64,000 nt of DNA from Blastococcus sp. PRF04-17 (GCF_023016265.1 NZ_CP095412.1:4464001-4528000), one strand, 5' to 3'. Numbered from the stretch's first letter, positions 1-9,308 are shown. Program-made: numbers and translations. Notes: generated by a model from the letters alone, not told the origin.

Positions 1-2
1 GC

Positions 3-737
3 GACCTCGTCGTCCACAACGACCAGGGCGTCCCCGCGCTGCACGGCGTCGATCTGGCCGTGGCCGCCGGAGAGGTGCTCGGGGTCGCGGGGGTGGCCGG
101 CAACGGTCAGGTCGAGCTGGCCGAGGCGCTCGCCGGCGTCCGCCCGGTGCACCGCGGCAGCGTCCGGGTCGACGGGGAGGATCTCGCCGGCCGGACCACC
201 CGCCGCTGGCTCGACGCCGGCGTGGCCTACGTGCCCGAGGACCGCCACCGCGACGGAATCCTCGGTGCTGCCACGGTCACCGACAACCTGCTGCTCGGCT
301 CCCAGCGGGAAGCCGCCTTCCGCCGGGGCGGGCTGATCGACTGGCGCAAGGTGCGCCAGCACGCGCAGACGACCATCGACAACTACGCGATCAAGACACC
401 GGGTGCCGACGCCCCGGCCGGCAACCTCTCCGGCGGCAACATCCAGCGGCTGGTGCTGGCCCGGGCCTTCGGCCGTGAGCCCGCGGTGCTGGTCCTGCAG
501 AACCCGACCCGCGGCCTGGACCTGCGCTCGGCCCGGTTCGTCTACGACCGGGTCCAGGAGGCCCGCGAGCGCGGCTGCGCCGTCGTCCTCATCTCCGAGG
601 ACCTCGACGAGCTCAGCCTGCTCGCCGACCGGATGGTCGTCCTCTACTCCGGCCGGATCGTCGGCGAACGCCGGCGCGGCCACTACGACGCCTACGCGCT
701 CGGCCGTCTCATGGCCGGCGTCCAGGAGACCGCATGA
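3..737 (+). CDS. Nucleoside-type ABC transporter ATPase, C-terminal part (5' end outside window)
   Basis: This is the second nucleotide-binding half of a double-domain sugar/nucleoside ABC ATPase; the first half lies upstream of the window. The frame is open from base 3. It shows the degenerate P-loop GVAGNGQ typical of the second domain, the signature LSGGNIQRLVLARAF and a weakened Walker B, QNPTRGLDL, then SEDLDEL. The GNGQ and GGNIQR variants are characteristic of the YufO/BmpA-associated family that energises purine or pyrimidine nucleoside uptake, rather than of ribose or xylose importers. The stop codon overlaps the start of the next permease (ATGA), so the three genes are translationally coupled. 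The BMP-type binding lipoprotein is expected upstream and is not visible. Substrate is inferred from family only. Confidence 0.9.
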   Translation, partial: DLVVHNDQGVPALHGVDLAVAAGEVLGVAGVAGNGQVELAEALAGVRPVHRGSVRVDGEDLAGRTTRRWLDAGVAYVPEDRHRDGILGAATVTDNLLLGSQREAAFRRGGLIDWRKVRQHAQTTIDNYAIKTPGADAPAGNLSGGNIQRLVLARAFGREPAVLVLQNPTRGLDLRSARFVYDRVQEARERGCAVVLISEDLDELSLLADRMVVLYSGRIVGERRRGHYDAYALGRLMAGVQETA

Positions 738-1819
738 CCGCCCCCGTCCTGACCGAACCGGATGCCGAGGCGCCGGTGCCCCGCGGCCGGCTCTTCCGTC
801 TGCTCCGCGGGCTGCTGCCCTACGTCCTGGCGATCGTGGCCGCGTTCGTCGTCTCGGGCATCGTCATCGCCGCGCTCGGCTACGACGCGATGGGCGCGTT
901 CCGGACCATCCTCACGACGTCCTTCCGGACCGACTTCGGCTTCACCGAGACGCTGACGAAGTGGGTGCCGCTCACGCTCCTGGCGCTGGGCTTCACCATC
1001 CCCTTGGCCGTCGGCCGGTTCAACATCGGTGGCGAGGGCCAGCTGCTGGTCGGCGCGACCGCGTCGGCCGGCGTGGGCATCGTCTACGCCGACCTGCCCA
1101 TGGCGGTCCTGCTGCCGATGGTCGTCGTCGCCGGCGTCCTGGCCGGTGTCGTCTGGGCCGGGATCGCCGCGTTCCTCATGGGCCGGTTCGGGGTCAACGA
1201 GATCCTCAGCACGGTGCTGTTGAACTTCGTGTCCTTCCAGGTCGTCGATTACGCCGCCACGGAGGTCTGGTCGGACCCGGCCGCGGGCGTGGCCGCCACC
1301 CAGCGCGTCGGGCTCGGCGCGGTGCTGCCCGACATCGGCGGCCCACCCGGGGTGCACGCCGGCATCCTGCTCGCCGGACTGGTCGCGCTGGCCACGATCG
1401 TGGTCACCCGCGGCACGGCCGCGGGCTTCGAGTTGCGCGCGGCGGGCACGAACCCGCGGGCCGCCGGTATCAACGGCATCCGGGTCGAGAAGGTTGCGGT
1501 GATCGCGCTCATCGTCGGCGGCGCGCTCGGCGGACTCGCCGGGGCCCTCGAGGTCAGCGGCGTGCACAGCAGGGCGATCGAGGGCATGCAGTCCAACTTC
1601 CTGCTGCTCGGCATCATCATCGGGCTGATCGCCCGCGGCAGCGCGCTCTGGGTGCCCGTCGTGGCGTTCGGCATCGCGATCCTCGAGGTCGGTGCCAGCT
1701 CGATGCAGCGCACCGTCGGAGTCCCGGCCGAGATGGTGCTGATCATCGAGGCGCTGATCCTGATCTTCCTGCTGCTCTCCGACGTGATCGCAGCGCGCCT
1801 GGCGAGGAGAGCGGCATGA
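734..1819 (+). CDS. Nucleoside-type ABC transporter permease 1
   Basis: A 361-aa inner-membrane permease with about eight to nine hydrophobic segments. The family region FNIGGEGQLLVGA (about residues 96-108) and the later ELRAAGTNPRAAGINGI loop match the BPD_transp_2 permeases of the BmpA/YufP nucleoside group; the second is the cytoplasmic loop that contacts the ATPase. The ATG overlaps the ATPase stop by 4 bp and the gene's own stop overlaps the next permease by 4 bp. It should form a heterodimeric channel with the following permease. Confidence 0.92.
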   Translation: MTAPVLTEPDAEAPVPRGRLFRLLRGLLPYVLAIVAAFVVSGIVIAALGYDAMGAFRTILTTSFRTDFGFTETLTKWVPLTLLALGFTIPLAVGRFNIGGEGQLLVGATASAGVGIVYADLPMAVLLPMVVVAGVLAGVVWAGIAAFLMGRFGVNEILSTVLLNFVSFQVVDYAATEVWSDPAAGVAATQRVGLGAVLPDIGGPPGVHAGILLAGLVALATIVVTRGTAAGFELRAAGTNPRAAGINGIRVEKVAVIALIVGGALGGLAGALEVSGVHSRAIEGMQSNFLLLGIIIGLIARGSALWVPVVAFGIAILEVGASSMQRTVGVPAEMVLIIEALILIFLLLSDVIAARLARRAA

Positions 1820-2745
1820 GCGAGTTCACGTCCCTGGCCCAGCTCACGGTGATCGCGATGGTCCCGTACCTGCTGGCCTCCCTCGGCACGATGCTGGGCG
1901 GGCTGGCCGGCGTCTTCAGCGTCTCCCAGGAGGGAGTCATGCTGTTGGGCGCCTCGGTCGGCTTCCTCATCAGCTTCGCCACCGACAGCAGCACGCTCGG
2001 CATCCTGCTGGCCGCCGGCGTGGGTGCGGTCTTCGGCTTCGCACTCGGCTGGGCGACGACCATCCTGCGGCTGGACCAGTTCGTGGTGGGGCTGGCGTTG
2101 TTCTTCGCCGCGACCGGCCTGGCCGGGCTGTTGTACCGGGTGGTCATCGGGCAGACCGCCACCACGCCGCGCACGGCCACGCTGCCCCGGCTGGAGATCC
2201 CGCTGCTCAGCGACATCCCGGTGATCGGCACGGTCTTCTTCTCGCACAACATCCTGGTCTACCTCGCCGCCCTGCTGGCGGTGGCGCTGTACTTCTTCCT
2301 CTACCGCACGCGGGCCGGGCTGGACCTGCGCTCGGTGGGCGAGAACCCCCGGGCGGCCGACAGCCTCGGCATCCCGGTGGTCCGCACCCGACTCTGGACG
2401 ACGACAGCCGGGGGCGCGCTGATGGGGGTGGCGGGGGCCTTCCTGCCGCTGGTCTACACCGGCGCGTTCACCGAGGGCATCGTCGGCGGCCGGGGATGGC
2501 TGGCGATCGCGCTGACCTTCTTCGGCGGCTGGCGCCCGCAGTTCATCGTCGCCGGTGCGCTGTTCTTCGCGGCGATGGACGTCGTCGCGCTGCGGGCGGA
2601 GATCGCCGGGACAGGGATCCCCGGCCAGGCGCTGCTCGTCGTCCCCTACGTGGCCACGCTCATCGTGATGATCTTCGCTTTCCGGTGGGCGCGGGTGCCG
2701 CAGTTCCTGGGCCGCAACTACGACCGGGAGAGCCGCACCGCGTGA
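1816..2745 (+). CDS. Nucleoside-type ABC transporter permease 2
   Basis: A 309-aa permease of the YufQ group. The start is the ATG at 1816, which overlaps the preceding stop (ATGA); the open frame extends far upstream but that part is a shadow of the ATPase gene. Recognisable elements are SQEGVMLLGASVGF near residue 37 and the coupling loop LRSVGENPRAADSLGI near residues 173-188. About eight to nine membrane segments are visible. Two hairpins follow the stop (2767-2792 and 2851-2884), marking the end of the operon. Confidence 0.92.
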   Translation: MSEFTSLAQLTVIAMVPYLLASLGTMLGGLAGVFSVSQEGVMLLGASVGFLISFATDSSTLGILLAAGVGAVFGFALGWATTILRLDQFVVGLALFFAATGLAGLLYRVVIGQTATTPRTATLPRLEIPLLSDIPVIGTVFFSHNILVYLAALLAVALYFFLYRTRAGLDLRSVGENPRAADSLGIPVVRTRLWTTTAGGALMGVAGAFLPLVYTGAFTEGIVGGRGWLAIALTFFGGWRPQFIVAGALFFAAMDVVALRAEIAGTGIPGQALLVVPYVATLIVMIFAFRWARVPQFLGRNYDRESRTA

Positions 2746-2766
2746 GCACGCCGGTTGCTCGGTCAA

Positions 2767-2792
2767 GGAGCCACTTCCGCGGTTCTGGCTCC
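2767..2792 (+). terminator. Stem-loop downstream of nucleoside transporter operon
   Basis: A 7-bp stem, GGAGCCA (2767-2773) with TGGCTCC (2786-2792), encloses a 12-nt loop 22 bp after the permease stop. No T-run follows, as is common for actinobacterial terminators. The loop and a second site at 2804-2821 share the sequence CCGCGGTTCTGG (2777-2788 and 2810-2821); the second copy is an almost perfect 18-bp palindrome centred on GAACCGCGGTTC. Confidence 0.5.
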
Positions 2793-2850
2793 CCGCAGAG
2801 GGACCGGAACCGCGGTTCTGGTCGTTCACGAGAGTTGACCCGCATCGAGG

Positions 2851-2884
2851 GACGTGGAGCCGGGTCACAGTGCGGCTCCACGTC
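2851..2884. terminator. 12-bp perfect hairpin between convergent genes
   Basis: GACGTGGAGCCG (2851-2862) pairs perfectly with CGGCTCCACGTC (2873-2884) around a 10-nt loop. It lies between the end of the ABC operon and the end of the convergent HtrA gene, so it can stop transcription from either side. Confidence 0.65.
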
Positions 2885-2931
2885 GGCCGGCCCGGGTTGA
2901 CCCGTGCCGGAGCCGAGGGTGGGGAGCGGAC

Positions 2932-3897
2932 TCAGCCGCCGGTGAGCTCGGTGGGCGTCGCGATCACGTCGACCATCGCGCCCCGCCGGTGGACCGTCAG
3001 GGGCAGCGGCTGCCCGATGGCCTCGGCGAACAGCAGCCGCTGCAGGCTCTGCGCGTCGGCCACCGGCCGTCGTCCGGCCTCGAGGACCAGGTCGCCGGCC
3101 TTGAGGCCGGCCCGGTCCGCCGGCGCGCCGGGGACGACGTCGACGATGCGCAGCGCCCGTCGCCGTCCTGTCCGCTCGGCGAGGTGCGCCGGCAGGGGTG
3201 CCGGGCTGCTGACGAGCCCGAGGTAGGCGCGGCGCACCCGTCCGTCGGCGACGAGTGCGCCGATGATGCGGTGCGTCGTGTCGTTGATGGGCACCGCCAG
3301 ACCGAGCCCCCAGCCGGCGACCGCGGTGTTGATGCCCACGACGCGGGACGACGAGTCCGCGAGCGCTCCGCCGCTGTTGCCCGGGTTGAGCGCGGCGTCG
3401 GTCTGGATGACGTCCTCGACCACCCGCGCGGTGCGCCCGTCGCGGGTCGGCAGCGAGCGGCCCAGCCCGCTGACCACGCCGGCGGTGACCGAGCCGGCCA
3501 GCCCCAGCGGGTTGCCGACGGCGACGACGAGCTGGCCGACGCGCAGCGAGCCGGCGTCCCCCAGCTCCGCCGGGGACGGCGTGGTGGTCCGGGCGCGCAC
3601 GACGGCGAGGTCGGAGAGCGGGTCGGCGCCGACCACGTCGACCGTGGCTTCCGTGCCGTCGGAGAAGACCGCCGTCCCCCGGACCGCCCGCGCCACGACG
3701 TGCGCATTCGTGAGGAGCAACCCGTCGCCGGTGAAGACGACGGCCGAGCCGGCCCCGCCCCGCCCGCCCGGACCCTCCACCTGGAGAGCGGCGACGTGCG
3801 GCGTGAGGTCCGCCGCCACGGCCGTCACGATCCGTGAGTAGGCGTCCAAGGCGTCCTGGCGGTCGGGTTCGACGTCCGGATCCGGTGCGAGCGACAT
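2932..3897 (-). CDS. HtrA/DegP-like serine protease with PDZ domain, probably cytosolic
   Basis: A 321-aa trypsin-fold protease of the S1C family. The triad is visible as His66 (LLTNAHVV), Asp96 (LSDLAVV) and Ser175 (GNSGGAL). A single PDZ domain occupies about residues 225-315 (DVVPGAPADRAGLKAGDLV). The start is the ATG at 3897, behind a good GGGAGGA site; the longer open frame upstream has no coding character. Most actinobacterial HtrA proteins carry a membrane anchor or signal peptide, but none is visible here, which suggests a cytosolic quality-control role, an inference from the missing segment. It diverges from the amylosucrase gene across 136 bp. Confidence 0.9.
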   Translation of the reverse strand: MSLAPDPDVEPDRQDALDAYSRIVTAVAADLTPHVAALQVEGPGGRGGAGSAVVFTGDGLLLTNAHVVARAVRGTAVFSDGTEATVDVVGADPLSDLAVVRARTTTPSPAELGDAGSLRVGQLVVAVGNPLGLAGSVTAGVVSGLGRSLPTRDGRTARVVEDVIQTDAALNPGNSGGALADSSSRVVGINTAVAGWGLGLAVPINDTTHRIIGALVADGRVRRAYLGLVSSPAPLPAHLAERTGRRRALRIVDVVPGAPADRAGLKAGDLVLEAGRRPVADAQSLQRLLFAEAIGQPLPLTVHRRGAMVDVIATPTELTGG

Positions 3898-4033
3898 GGC
3901 CGTCCTCCCGATTACGCGCTTACACCCCAGTGAACGCCTCACCCGCGGTCGCGCGCACCTGTCATGCCGTGGGCGAACGGCGCGAGGAGGGGAGTGCCCT
4001 CGATACTGGGCCGATGACGACCGGAGAGCTGCG

Positions 4034-6013
4034 GTGACGGGCTCGGATCCCCGGGGCCGGGGCGCCGCGGACGAGGCGTGGCAGGAGCTGCGACCCAGGC
4101 TGGCCGCCGAGGCCGTCGCCCTCCTCGGTGCGGAGGAGGCCGACCTCTTCCTCACCCGGGCCGAGGTCGCGCTGCACGACGTCCACGAGCCCCTCGCGGT
4201 GCTCTACGGCGACACCGCCGACGTCGACGCGCTGTTCGGGCGGGCCCTGCGCACGGCGCTGGCCGCGGCCGCGGAGCGCCCCGCGGACCTGCGCCGGCTC
4301 GACCGCCGCCGCGAGATCGACCCGACCTGGTTCCAGAGCCCCCGCATGCAGGGCTACGTCTGCTACGTCGACCGGTTCTGCGGCGCGCTGAGCGAGCTGC
4401 CGACCAGGCTGGACTACCTGGCCGAGCTCGGGACCACCTACCTGCACCTCATGCCGCTGCTCGCGCCTCGCCCGGGCGAGAACGACGGCGGCTACGCGGT
4501 CGCGGACTACCGGGCGGTCGATCCGCGGCTGGGCACGATGGCCGACCTCGAGAAGGTCGCCCGCGCCCTGCACGAGCGCGACATGAGCCTCTGCATCGAC
4601 CTGGTGCTCAACCACACCGCCCGCGAGCACGCGTGGGCGCAGGCCTGGCTGGCCGGCGACCCCGCGTACGCCGGCTTCTACACGGCCTTCCCCGACCGCG
4701 AGATGCCCGACGCGTACGACGCGACGATCCCCGAGGTGTTCCCCGACCGGGCGCCGGGCTCCTTCAGCTGGGTGCCCGAGGCCCTCGGGGGCGCCGGCGG
4801 CTGGGTCTGGACCACCTTCTGGCCCTACCAGTGGGACCTGGACTACACGAACCCGGACGTCACCCTGGCGATGCTCGGGGAGATCACGTGGCTGGCCAAC
4901 CGCGGCGTCGACGTCTTCCGGATGGACGCCGTGCCGTTCATGTGGAAGCGGCTGGGCACTACCTGCCAGAACCAGCCGGAGGGGCACCGGCTGCTGCAGC
5001 TCCTCCACGCGCTCACCCGCCTGGCCGCGCCGGGCGTGATCTTCAAGGCGGAGGCGATCGTCTCGCCCGAGGACCTGGTGCCCTACCTCGGTGGCCACGA
5101 GCGGTACCGCCCGGAATGCGAGCTGGCCTATCACAACCAGCTCATGGTGATGCTGTGGAGCAGCGTCGCCACCCAGGACGCGCGGCTCGCCGCGCAGGCG
5201 CTGGGCCGGATGCCCCAGATCCCGCCGACGACGTCCTGGGTGACCTACGTCCGTGGCCACGACGACATCGGCTGGGCGGTCAGCGACACCGACGCGGGGG
5301 CCGTCGGCGGCAGCGGGTTCGGCCACCGGCGTTTCCTCAACGACTTCTTCAGCGGCCGATTCGCCGGTTCCTTCGCCCGCGGTGCGCTGTTCCAGGAGAA
5401 CGAGGTGACCGGCGACGCCCGCATATCCGGCTCGGCCGCGTCGTTGTGCGGGATCGAGCAGGCACTGGAGTCGGGGGACGCCGCGGCCCTCGAGCGCGGC
5501 CTGCGCCGCCTGGTGCTGCTGCACTCGGTCATCTACTCGTTCGGCGGCATCCCGCTGCTCTACATGGGTGACGAGCTGGCTCTCCGCAACGACACCGGCT
5601 ACCTCGACGACCCCGAGCGGGCTCCGGACAACCGCTGGATGCACCGGCCGCCGATGGACTGGTCCGCCGCCGCCCGCCGCGCCGACCGCGGGACCCTCGA
5701 GGGCCGCGTCTTCGGCTGGCTCCAGCGGCTGGGGGAGGTCCGGCGTGAGCTGCCGGCGCTGCGCGGCGGGGGCGAGGTACGCATCCTGGACGTCGGCAAC
5801 GACGCCGTCCTGGCCTGGCTGCGCCGGCACCCCCGCAGCGGCACCTTCGTCGGCCTGGCGAACTTCAGCCCCGCCGTCCAGACCGTCGACGCCGACACGG
5901 TCACCGGCTTCGGCACGTTCGAGCCGGTGCTCAGCAGCGACGGCCGGCCGGATCTGCGGGCCGACCGACTGCTCCTGCCAGGACTGGGCTTCGCCTGGTT
6001 CGCCGAGCCCTGA
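4034..6013 (+). CDS. Amylosucrase / GH13 sucrose-acting glucosyltransferase
   Basis: A 659-aa GH13 enzyme most like amylosucrases, which move glucose from sucrose onto an alpha-1,4-glucan and release fructose. Catalytic positions visible are the nucleophile Asp298 (FRMDAVPFMWK), the acid/base Glu340 (FKAEAIV) and the transition-state Asp near residue 410 (RGHDDIGW). The distinctive N-terminal helical region, the motif PRPGENDGGYAVADYR and the insertion DATIPEVFPDRAPGSFSW support amylosucrase over trehalose synthase. The start is GTG 4034 with GGAGAG six bases upstream; the 46 codons before it have no family similarity. A sucrose phosphorylase-like or sucrose hydrolase activity cannot be excluded from sequence. 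Confidence 0.88.
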   Translation: MTGSDPRGRGAADEAWQELRPRLAAEAVALLGAEEADLFLTRAEVALHDVHEPLAVLYGDTADVDALFGRALRTALAAAAERPADLRRLDRRREIDPTWFQSPRMQGYVCYVDRFCGALSELPTRLDYLAELGTTYLHLMPLLAPRPGENDGGYAVADYRAVDPRLGTMADLEKVARALHERDMSLCIDLVLNHTAREHAWAQAWLAGDPAYAGFYTAFPDREMPDAYDATIPEVFPDRAPGSFSWVPEALGGAGGWVWTTFWPYQWDLDYTNPDVTLAMLGEITWLANRGVDVFRMDAVPFMWKRLGTTCQNQPEGHRLLQLLHALTRLAAPGVIFKAEAIVSPEDLVPYLGGHERYRPECELAYHNQLMVMLWSSVATQDARLAAQALGRMPQIPPTTSWVTYVRGHDDIGWAVSDTDAGAVGGSGFGHRRFLNDFFSGRFAGSFARGALFQENEVTGDARISGSAASLCGIEQALESGDAAALERGLRRLVLLHSVIYSFGGIPLLYMGDELALRNDTGYLDDPERAPDNRWMHRPPMDWSAAARRADRGTLEGRVFGWLQRLGEVRRELPALRGGGEVRILDVGNDAVLAWLRRHPRSGTFVGLANFSPAVQTVDADTVTGFGTFEPVLSSDGRPDLRADRLLLPGLGFAWFAEP

Positions 6014-6118
6014 GGGGTGCGCCCCCGGCCCGCAGGCCTTACCGTCAGCACGCGGCCGGGTACCCGCCGACGACAGTACGCGCCGACGACACAGCCCGAT
6101 CGGGTCACAGGAGGGTGC

Positions 6119-7281
6119 GTGGACCTCGCCCCCGACCGAACGCCCACGGCACCGCTCGAGGAGGCGCGGCCCGCTCCGGCCGGCGCCACGTTCGGTGTCG
6201 AGGAGGAGTTCCACCTCGTCGACCCGGGCAGCTACCGGCTCACCCGCAGCCCCAGCCTCGCCACGGCCGTGCTCGCCGGGGAGTCGGGCCGGCACCTGCA
6301 CGCCGAGATCACGACGACCCAGCTGGAGTCGGCGACCGACATCTGCACGACCCTGTCGCAGCTGCGCGCCGAGCTGGTGACGACCCGGGCCGAGGCAGCC
6401 GGGGCGGCGGCGCGCGCCGGCGTGCGGATCCTGGCCGCCTCGACCCATCCCTTCGACAGCTGGCAGCAGCAGGACATCACGCCGGCCCCCGTTACCAGGC
6501 GATGGTCGACCGGTGGGCGGGCCTGGCGCAGCAGCAGGACATCGTCGGCTGCCATGTGCACGTCGGCGTCCCCGACCTCGACACCGCTGTGGCGATCATG
6601 GATCGCGCTCGGCCCTACCTCTCGGCGCTGCTGGCCATGACCGGCAGCTCGCCGTTCCACGACGGCGTCGACACCGGCCACGACAGCTACCGGACGATGT
6701 GGTGGTCGCGGTGGCCGCACACCGGGCCTCCCGAGTACCTGGGCAGCGCCGAGCGCTTCCGCGAGGTGCTCGACGGCCTGGTCGCCTCGGGGCTGGTCGC
6801 CGACGGGTCGCACCTGTACTGGGACCTCCGCCCGTCGTCGCACCTGCCCACGCTGGAGTTCCGGCTGGCCGACGTCTGCACGGAGGTCGACGACGTCGTG
6901 CTGCACGCCGGGCTGGTCCGGTCGCTGGTGCGGGTGCTGGCCGGGCGGGCGCAGCGGGACGAGGCCTGCCCGCAACCGCGCCCGGAGCTGCTGCGGGCCG
7001 CGCGCTGGCGGGCGGCCCGGTTCGGACTCGACGGCGAGCTATTCGACCCGGTCCGCTGCGAGCTGGTCCCGGCACGGGTCGCCGTCCGCCGCTTGCTGGC
7101 CGAGCTCCGGGAGGACCTGGAGGGCCACGGCGAGTGGCCGGTCGTCGTCGAACTGGTGGAACGGCTCTTCGAGCGGGGTACCTCGGCCTCGCGGCAGCGG
7201 AGGACCTGGCTGCGCACCGGTGACTGGCGCGAGGTCGCCGCCCGGATCGTCCGGGAGGGGACCGCGCTGGAGAGCGGTTAG
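6119..7281 (+). pseudogene. ybdK: YbdK-type carboxylate-amine ligase, interrupted by a one-base frameshift
   Basis: Glutamate-cysteine ligase type 2 (GCS2) family; members join glutamate and cysteine weakly or have unknown amine substrates. The N-terminal part reads FGVEEEFHLVDPGSYRL, then ITTTQLESAT. The frame is lost in the C-run 6486-6490. The continuation RYQAMVDRWAGLAQQQDIVG, CHVHVGVPD and LRPSSHLPTLEFRLAD lies one frame over and runs to the stop at 7281. Adding one C restores an uninterrupted 387-aa protein of normal family length. GTG 6119 is preceded by AGGAGG. Because all family motifs are intact on both sides, a consensus error is more likely than decay. Confidence 0.85.
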
Positions 7282-7292
7282 GACGGGGCACC

Positions 7293-8621
7293 ATGACGAG
7301 GGCCGTGACGGGGGCCATGACGGGGGCCATGACGGGGACGAGGGACGACGTCCGGGCGCTGGCCCGCCCCCTGCGCGACGAGCGCGACCTCGACCCACTG
7401 CTGGATCGGATCGGGTCTGCGCGCGTCGTGGCGATCGGCGAGGCCAGCCACGGCACCCACGAGTACTACGCCTGGCGGGCCACGCTGACGCGGCGGCTGA
7501 TCGAGGAGCGCGGCTTCGGCTTCGTCGCGGTCGAGGGCGACTGGCCCGACTGCTACCGCGTCAACCGCAGCGTGCGGCTGCGGCCCGGCGCCGACGACGA
7601 CCCGCGGGATGCCCTCGACGCCTTCGACAGGTGGCCCACCTGGATGTGGGCGAACGACGAGGTGGTCGACTTCTGCCGCTGGCTCCGGGCTGCCAACGCC
7701 GCGCGGGACGAGGAGCGGCGCGTCGGCTTCTACGGCGTCGACGTGTACAGCCTCTGGGACTCCATGCAGCTGCTCGTCGGGTGGCTGCGCGAGCACGAGC
7801 CGGAGCACGTGGACACCGCGATGCAGGCGCTCGCCTGCTTCGAGCCCTACGGGGAGGACGGCGCCGAGTACGCGTTCGCCACCCGCCTCGCGCCCACGTC
7901 GTGCGAGCAGCACGTCGTCGACCTGCTCCGTTCGATGTGCGAGGAGCGCGGCCGCGAGGAGTACCCCTCCGACCCGGAGGCCCGGTTCTCCGCGGAGCAG
8001 AACGCCGCCGTCGTGGTCGAGGCCGAGCGGTACTACCGCGCGATGGTCCGCGGCTCGGCGGAATCCTGGAACGTCCGTGACCTGCACATGGTCGACACCC
8101 TCGACCGGCTGCTCGCCCATGCCGGCGGCAAGGCGGTGGTGTGGGAGCACAACACGCACATCGGTGACGCCCGGGCGACCGACATGGCCGCCGCGGGCAT
8201 GGTGAACGTCGGCCAGCTGCTCCGGGAGCGGTACGGCAGGGACGACGTCGTCCTCGTGGGCTTCGGTGGCCACCGGGGTGGCGTGATCGCCGGAGCCGGC
8301 TGGGGGGCGCAGATGGCGCGGATGCCGGTGCCGGAGGCGCGCCGCGGCAGCCTGGAGGCGCTGCTGCACGACCGGCTCGGCGCCGACGCGTTGTTGGTCT
8401 GGCCGCGGCAGGACCGGCCGGGGTGGCTGGACCGGCCGCTGGACCACCGCGCGATCGGCGTCGTCTACCGCCCGGAGCGGGAGCGGTGGGGCAACTACGT
8501 GCCCACCGTCCTCGGCGAGCGCTACGACGCGTTCCTGTACCTGGAGGACACCGCGCCGCTGCGGCCCCTGCACCTCGAACGCCCGGACGAGCACGTGCCG
8601 CCGCCGGGTCACACCGCCTGA
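7293..8621 (+). CDS. Erythromycin esterase-like protein
   Basis: A 442-aa member of the EreA/EreB-like fold. The family core is clear: VAIGEASHGTHEYYAW with its catalytic-type His near residue 54, then FVAVEGDWPDCYRVN, and VVWEHNTHIGDAR in the second half. True Ere enzymes open the macrolide lactone, but most chromosomal relatives have unknown substrates, so antibiotic resistance should not be assumed. The gene begins in four imperfect 12-bp repeats, each offering an in-frame start (7293, 7305, 7317, 7329); the first is chosen, 11 bp after the ligase stop. The next hydrolase starts 2 bp after this stop, so they are probably co-transcribed. Confidence 0.82.
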   Translation: MTRAVTGAMTGAMTGTRDDVRALARPLRDERDLDPLLDRIGSARVVAIGEASHGTHEYYAWRATLTRRLIEERGFGFVAVEGDWPDCYRVNRSVRLRPGADDDPRDALDAFDRWPTWMWANDEVVDFCRWLRAANAARDEERRVGFYGVDVYSLWDSMQLLVGWLREHEPEHVDTAMQALACFEPYGEDGAEYAFATRLAPTSCEQHVVDLLRSMCEERGREEYPSDPEARFSAEQNAAVVVEAERYYRAMVRGSAESWNVRDLHMVDTLDRLLAHAGGKAVVWEHNTHIGDARATDMAAAGMVNVGQLLRERYGRDDVVLVGFGGHRGGVIAGAGWGAQMARMPVPEARRGSLEALLHDRLGADALLVWPRQDRPGWLDRPLDHRAIGVVYRPERERWGNYVPTVLGERYDAFLYLEDTAPLRPLHLERPDEHVPPPGHTA

Positions 8622-8623
8622 TC

Positions 8624-9301
8624 GTGGCACCGGCGCGCGCGGCGGAGGGCCGCCTGGAGAGCCGTCCCTCCGCTCGGTCGCCGTCCCTGCCGTTGCCGGC
8701 GGGCGTGCACGAGGTGCCGCTGGGGGCCGGCAGCGACGCCCTGCTCGCCGTCCCACCGGGGGAGCCGGTGGCCCGTCCGCTGCTGGTCTTCTGCCACGGC
8801 GCAGGCGGAACCGCCGGCTCCGCGCTGCGAACGGTGGGCGAGGTGGCCGCCGACCGTGGCGTCCTGGTGCTCGCGACGAGCTCGACGGCCTCGACGTGGG
8901 ACCTGATCGCCGGAGGGCTCGGCCAGGACGTCGCCGTGCTCGACGCCGCGCTGGCCGAGGTGTCGGCACGGGTCCCGGTCGCCGGGCTGGCCGTCGGCGG
9001 CTTCTCCGACGGGGCGTCCTACGCGCTCTCGCTCGGGCTGGCCAACGGCGACCTCTTCGACGCGGTGCTGGCCTTCTCCCCGGGCTTCATGGCCCCGCCG
9101 AGCGCACGCGGCCGGCCGCGCGTCTGGCTCTGCCACGGCCGGCAGGACCGGGTGCTGCCGGTGGAACGGTGCGGCCGGCGGGTCGCCGGACACCTGCGCG
9201 GGGCCGGCTACGACGTGACGTACGAGGAGTTCGACGGCGGACACGCGGTGACGCCCGCGCTGGTGAGGGCCGCTGTGGACACGTGGCTGGGGGAGACCTG
9301 A
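8624..9301 (+). CDS. Alpha/beta hydrolase, esterase/depolymerase-like
   Basis: A 225-aa single-domain alpha/beta hydrolase. The oxyanion region is LLVFCHGAGGTAGS, the nucleophile elbow is GGFSDGASYAL, and the acid and base are in CHGRQDRVLPVE and FDGGHAVTP. The pattern resembles PHB depolymerase/feruloyl-esterase-like serine esterases. The start is GTG 8624, 2 bp after the erythromycin-esterase stop; the longer frame upstream overlaps that gene and is not conserved-looking. The substrate is unknown. The gene converges on the DUF2254 gene only 7 bp away. Confidence 0.8.
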   Translation: MAPARAAEGRLESRPSARSPSLPLPAGVHEVPLGAGSDALLAVPPGEPVARPLLVFCHGAGGTAGSALRTVGEVAADRGVLVLATSSTASTWDLIAGGLGQDVAVLDAALAEVSARVPVAGLAVGGFSDGASYALSLGLANGDLFDAVLAFSPGFMAPPSARGRPRVWLCHGRQDRVLPVERCGRRVAGHLRGAGYDVTYEEFDGGHAVTPALVRAAVDTWLGET

Positions 9302-9308
9302 CGGCCGG

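Noticed and set aside
3962-6448. An 828-aa minus-strand frame opposite amylosucrase
   Set aside because: Gly/Arg/His-rich composition typical of the antisense of GC-rich genes; no domain is visible.
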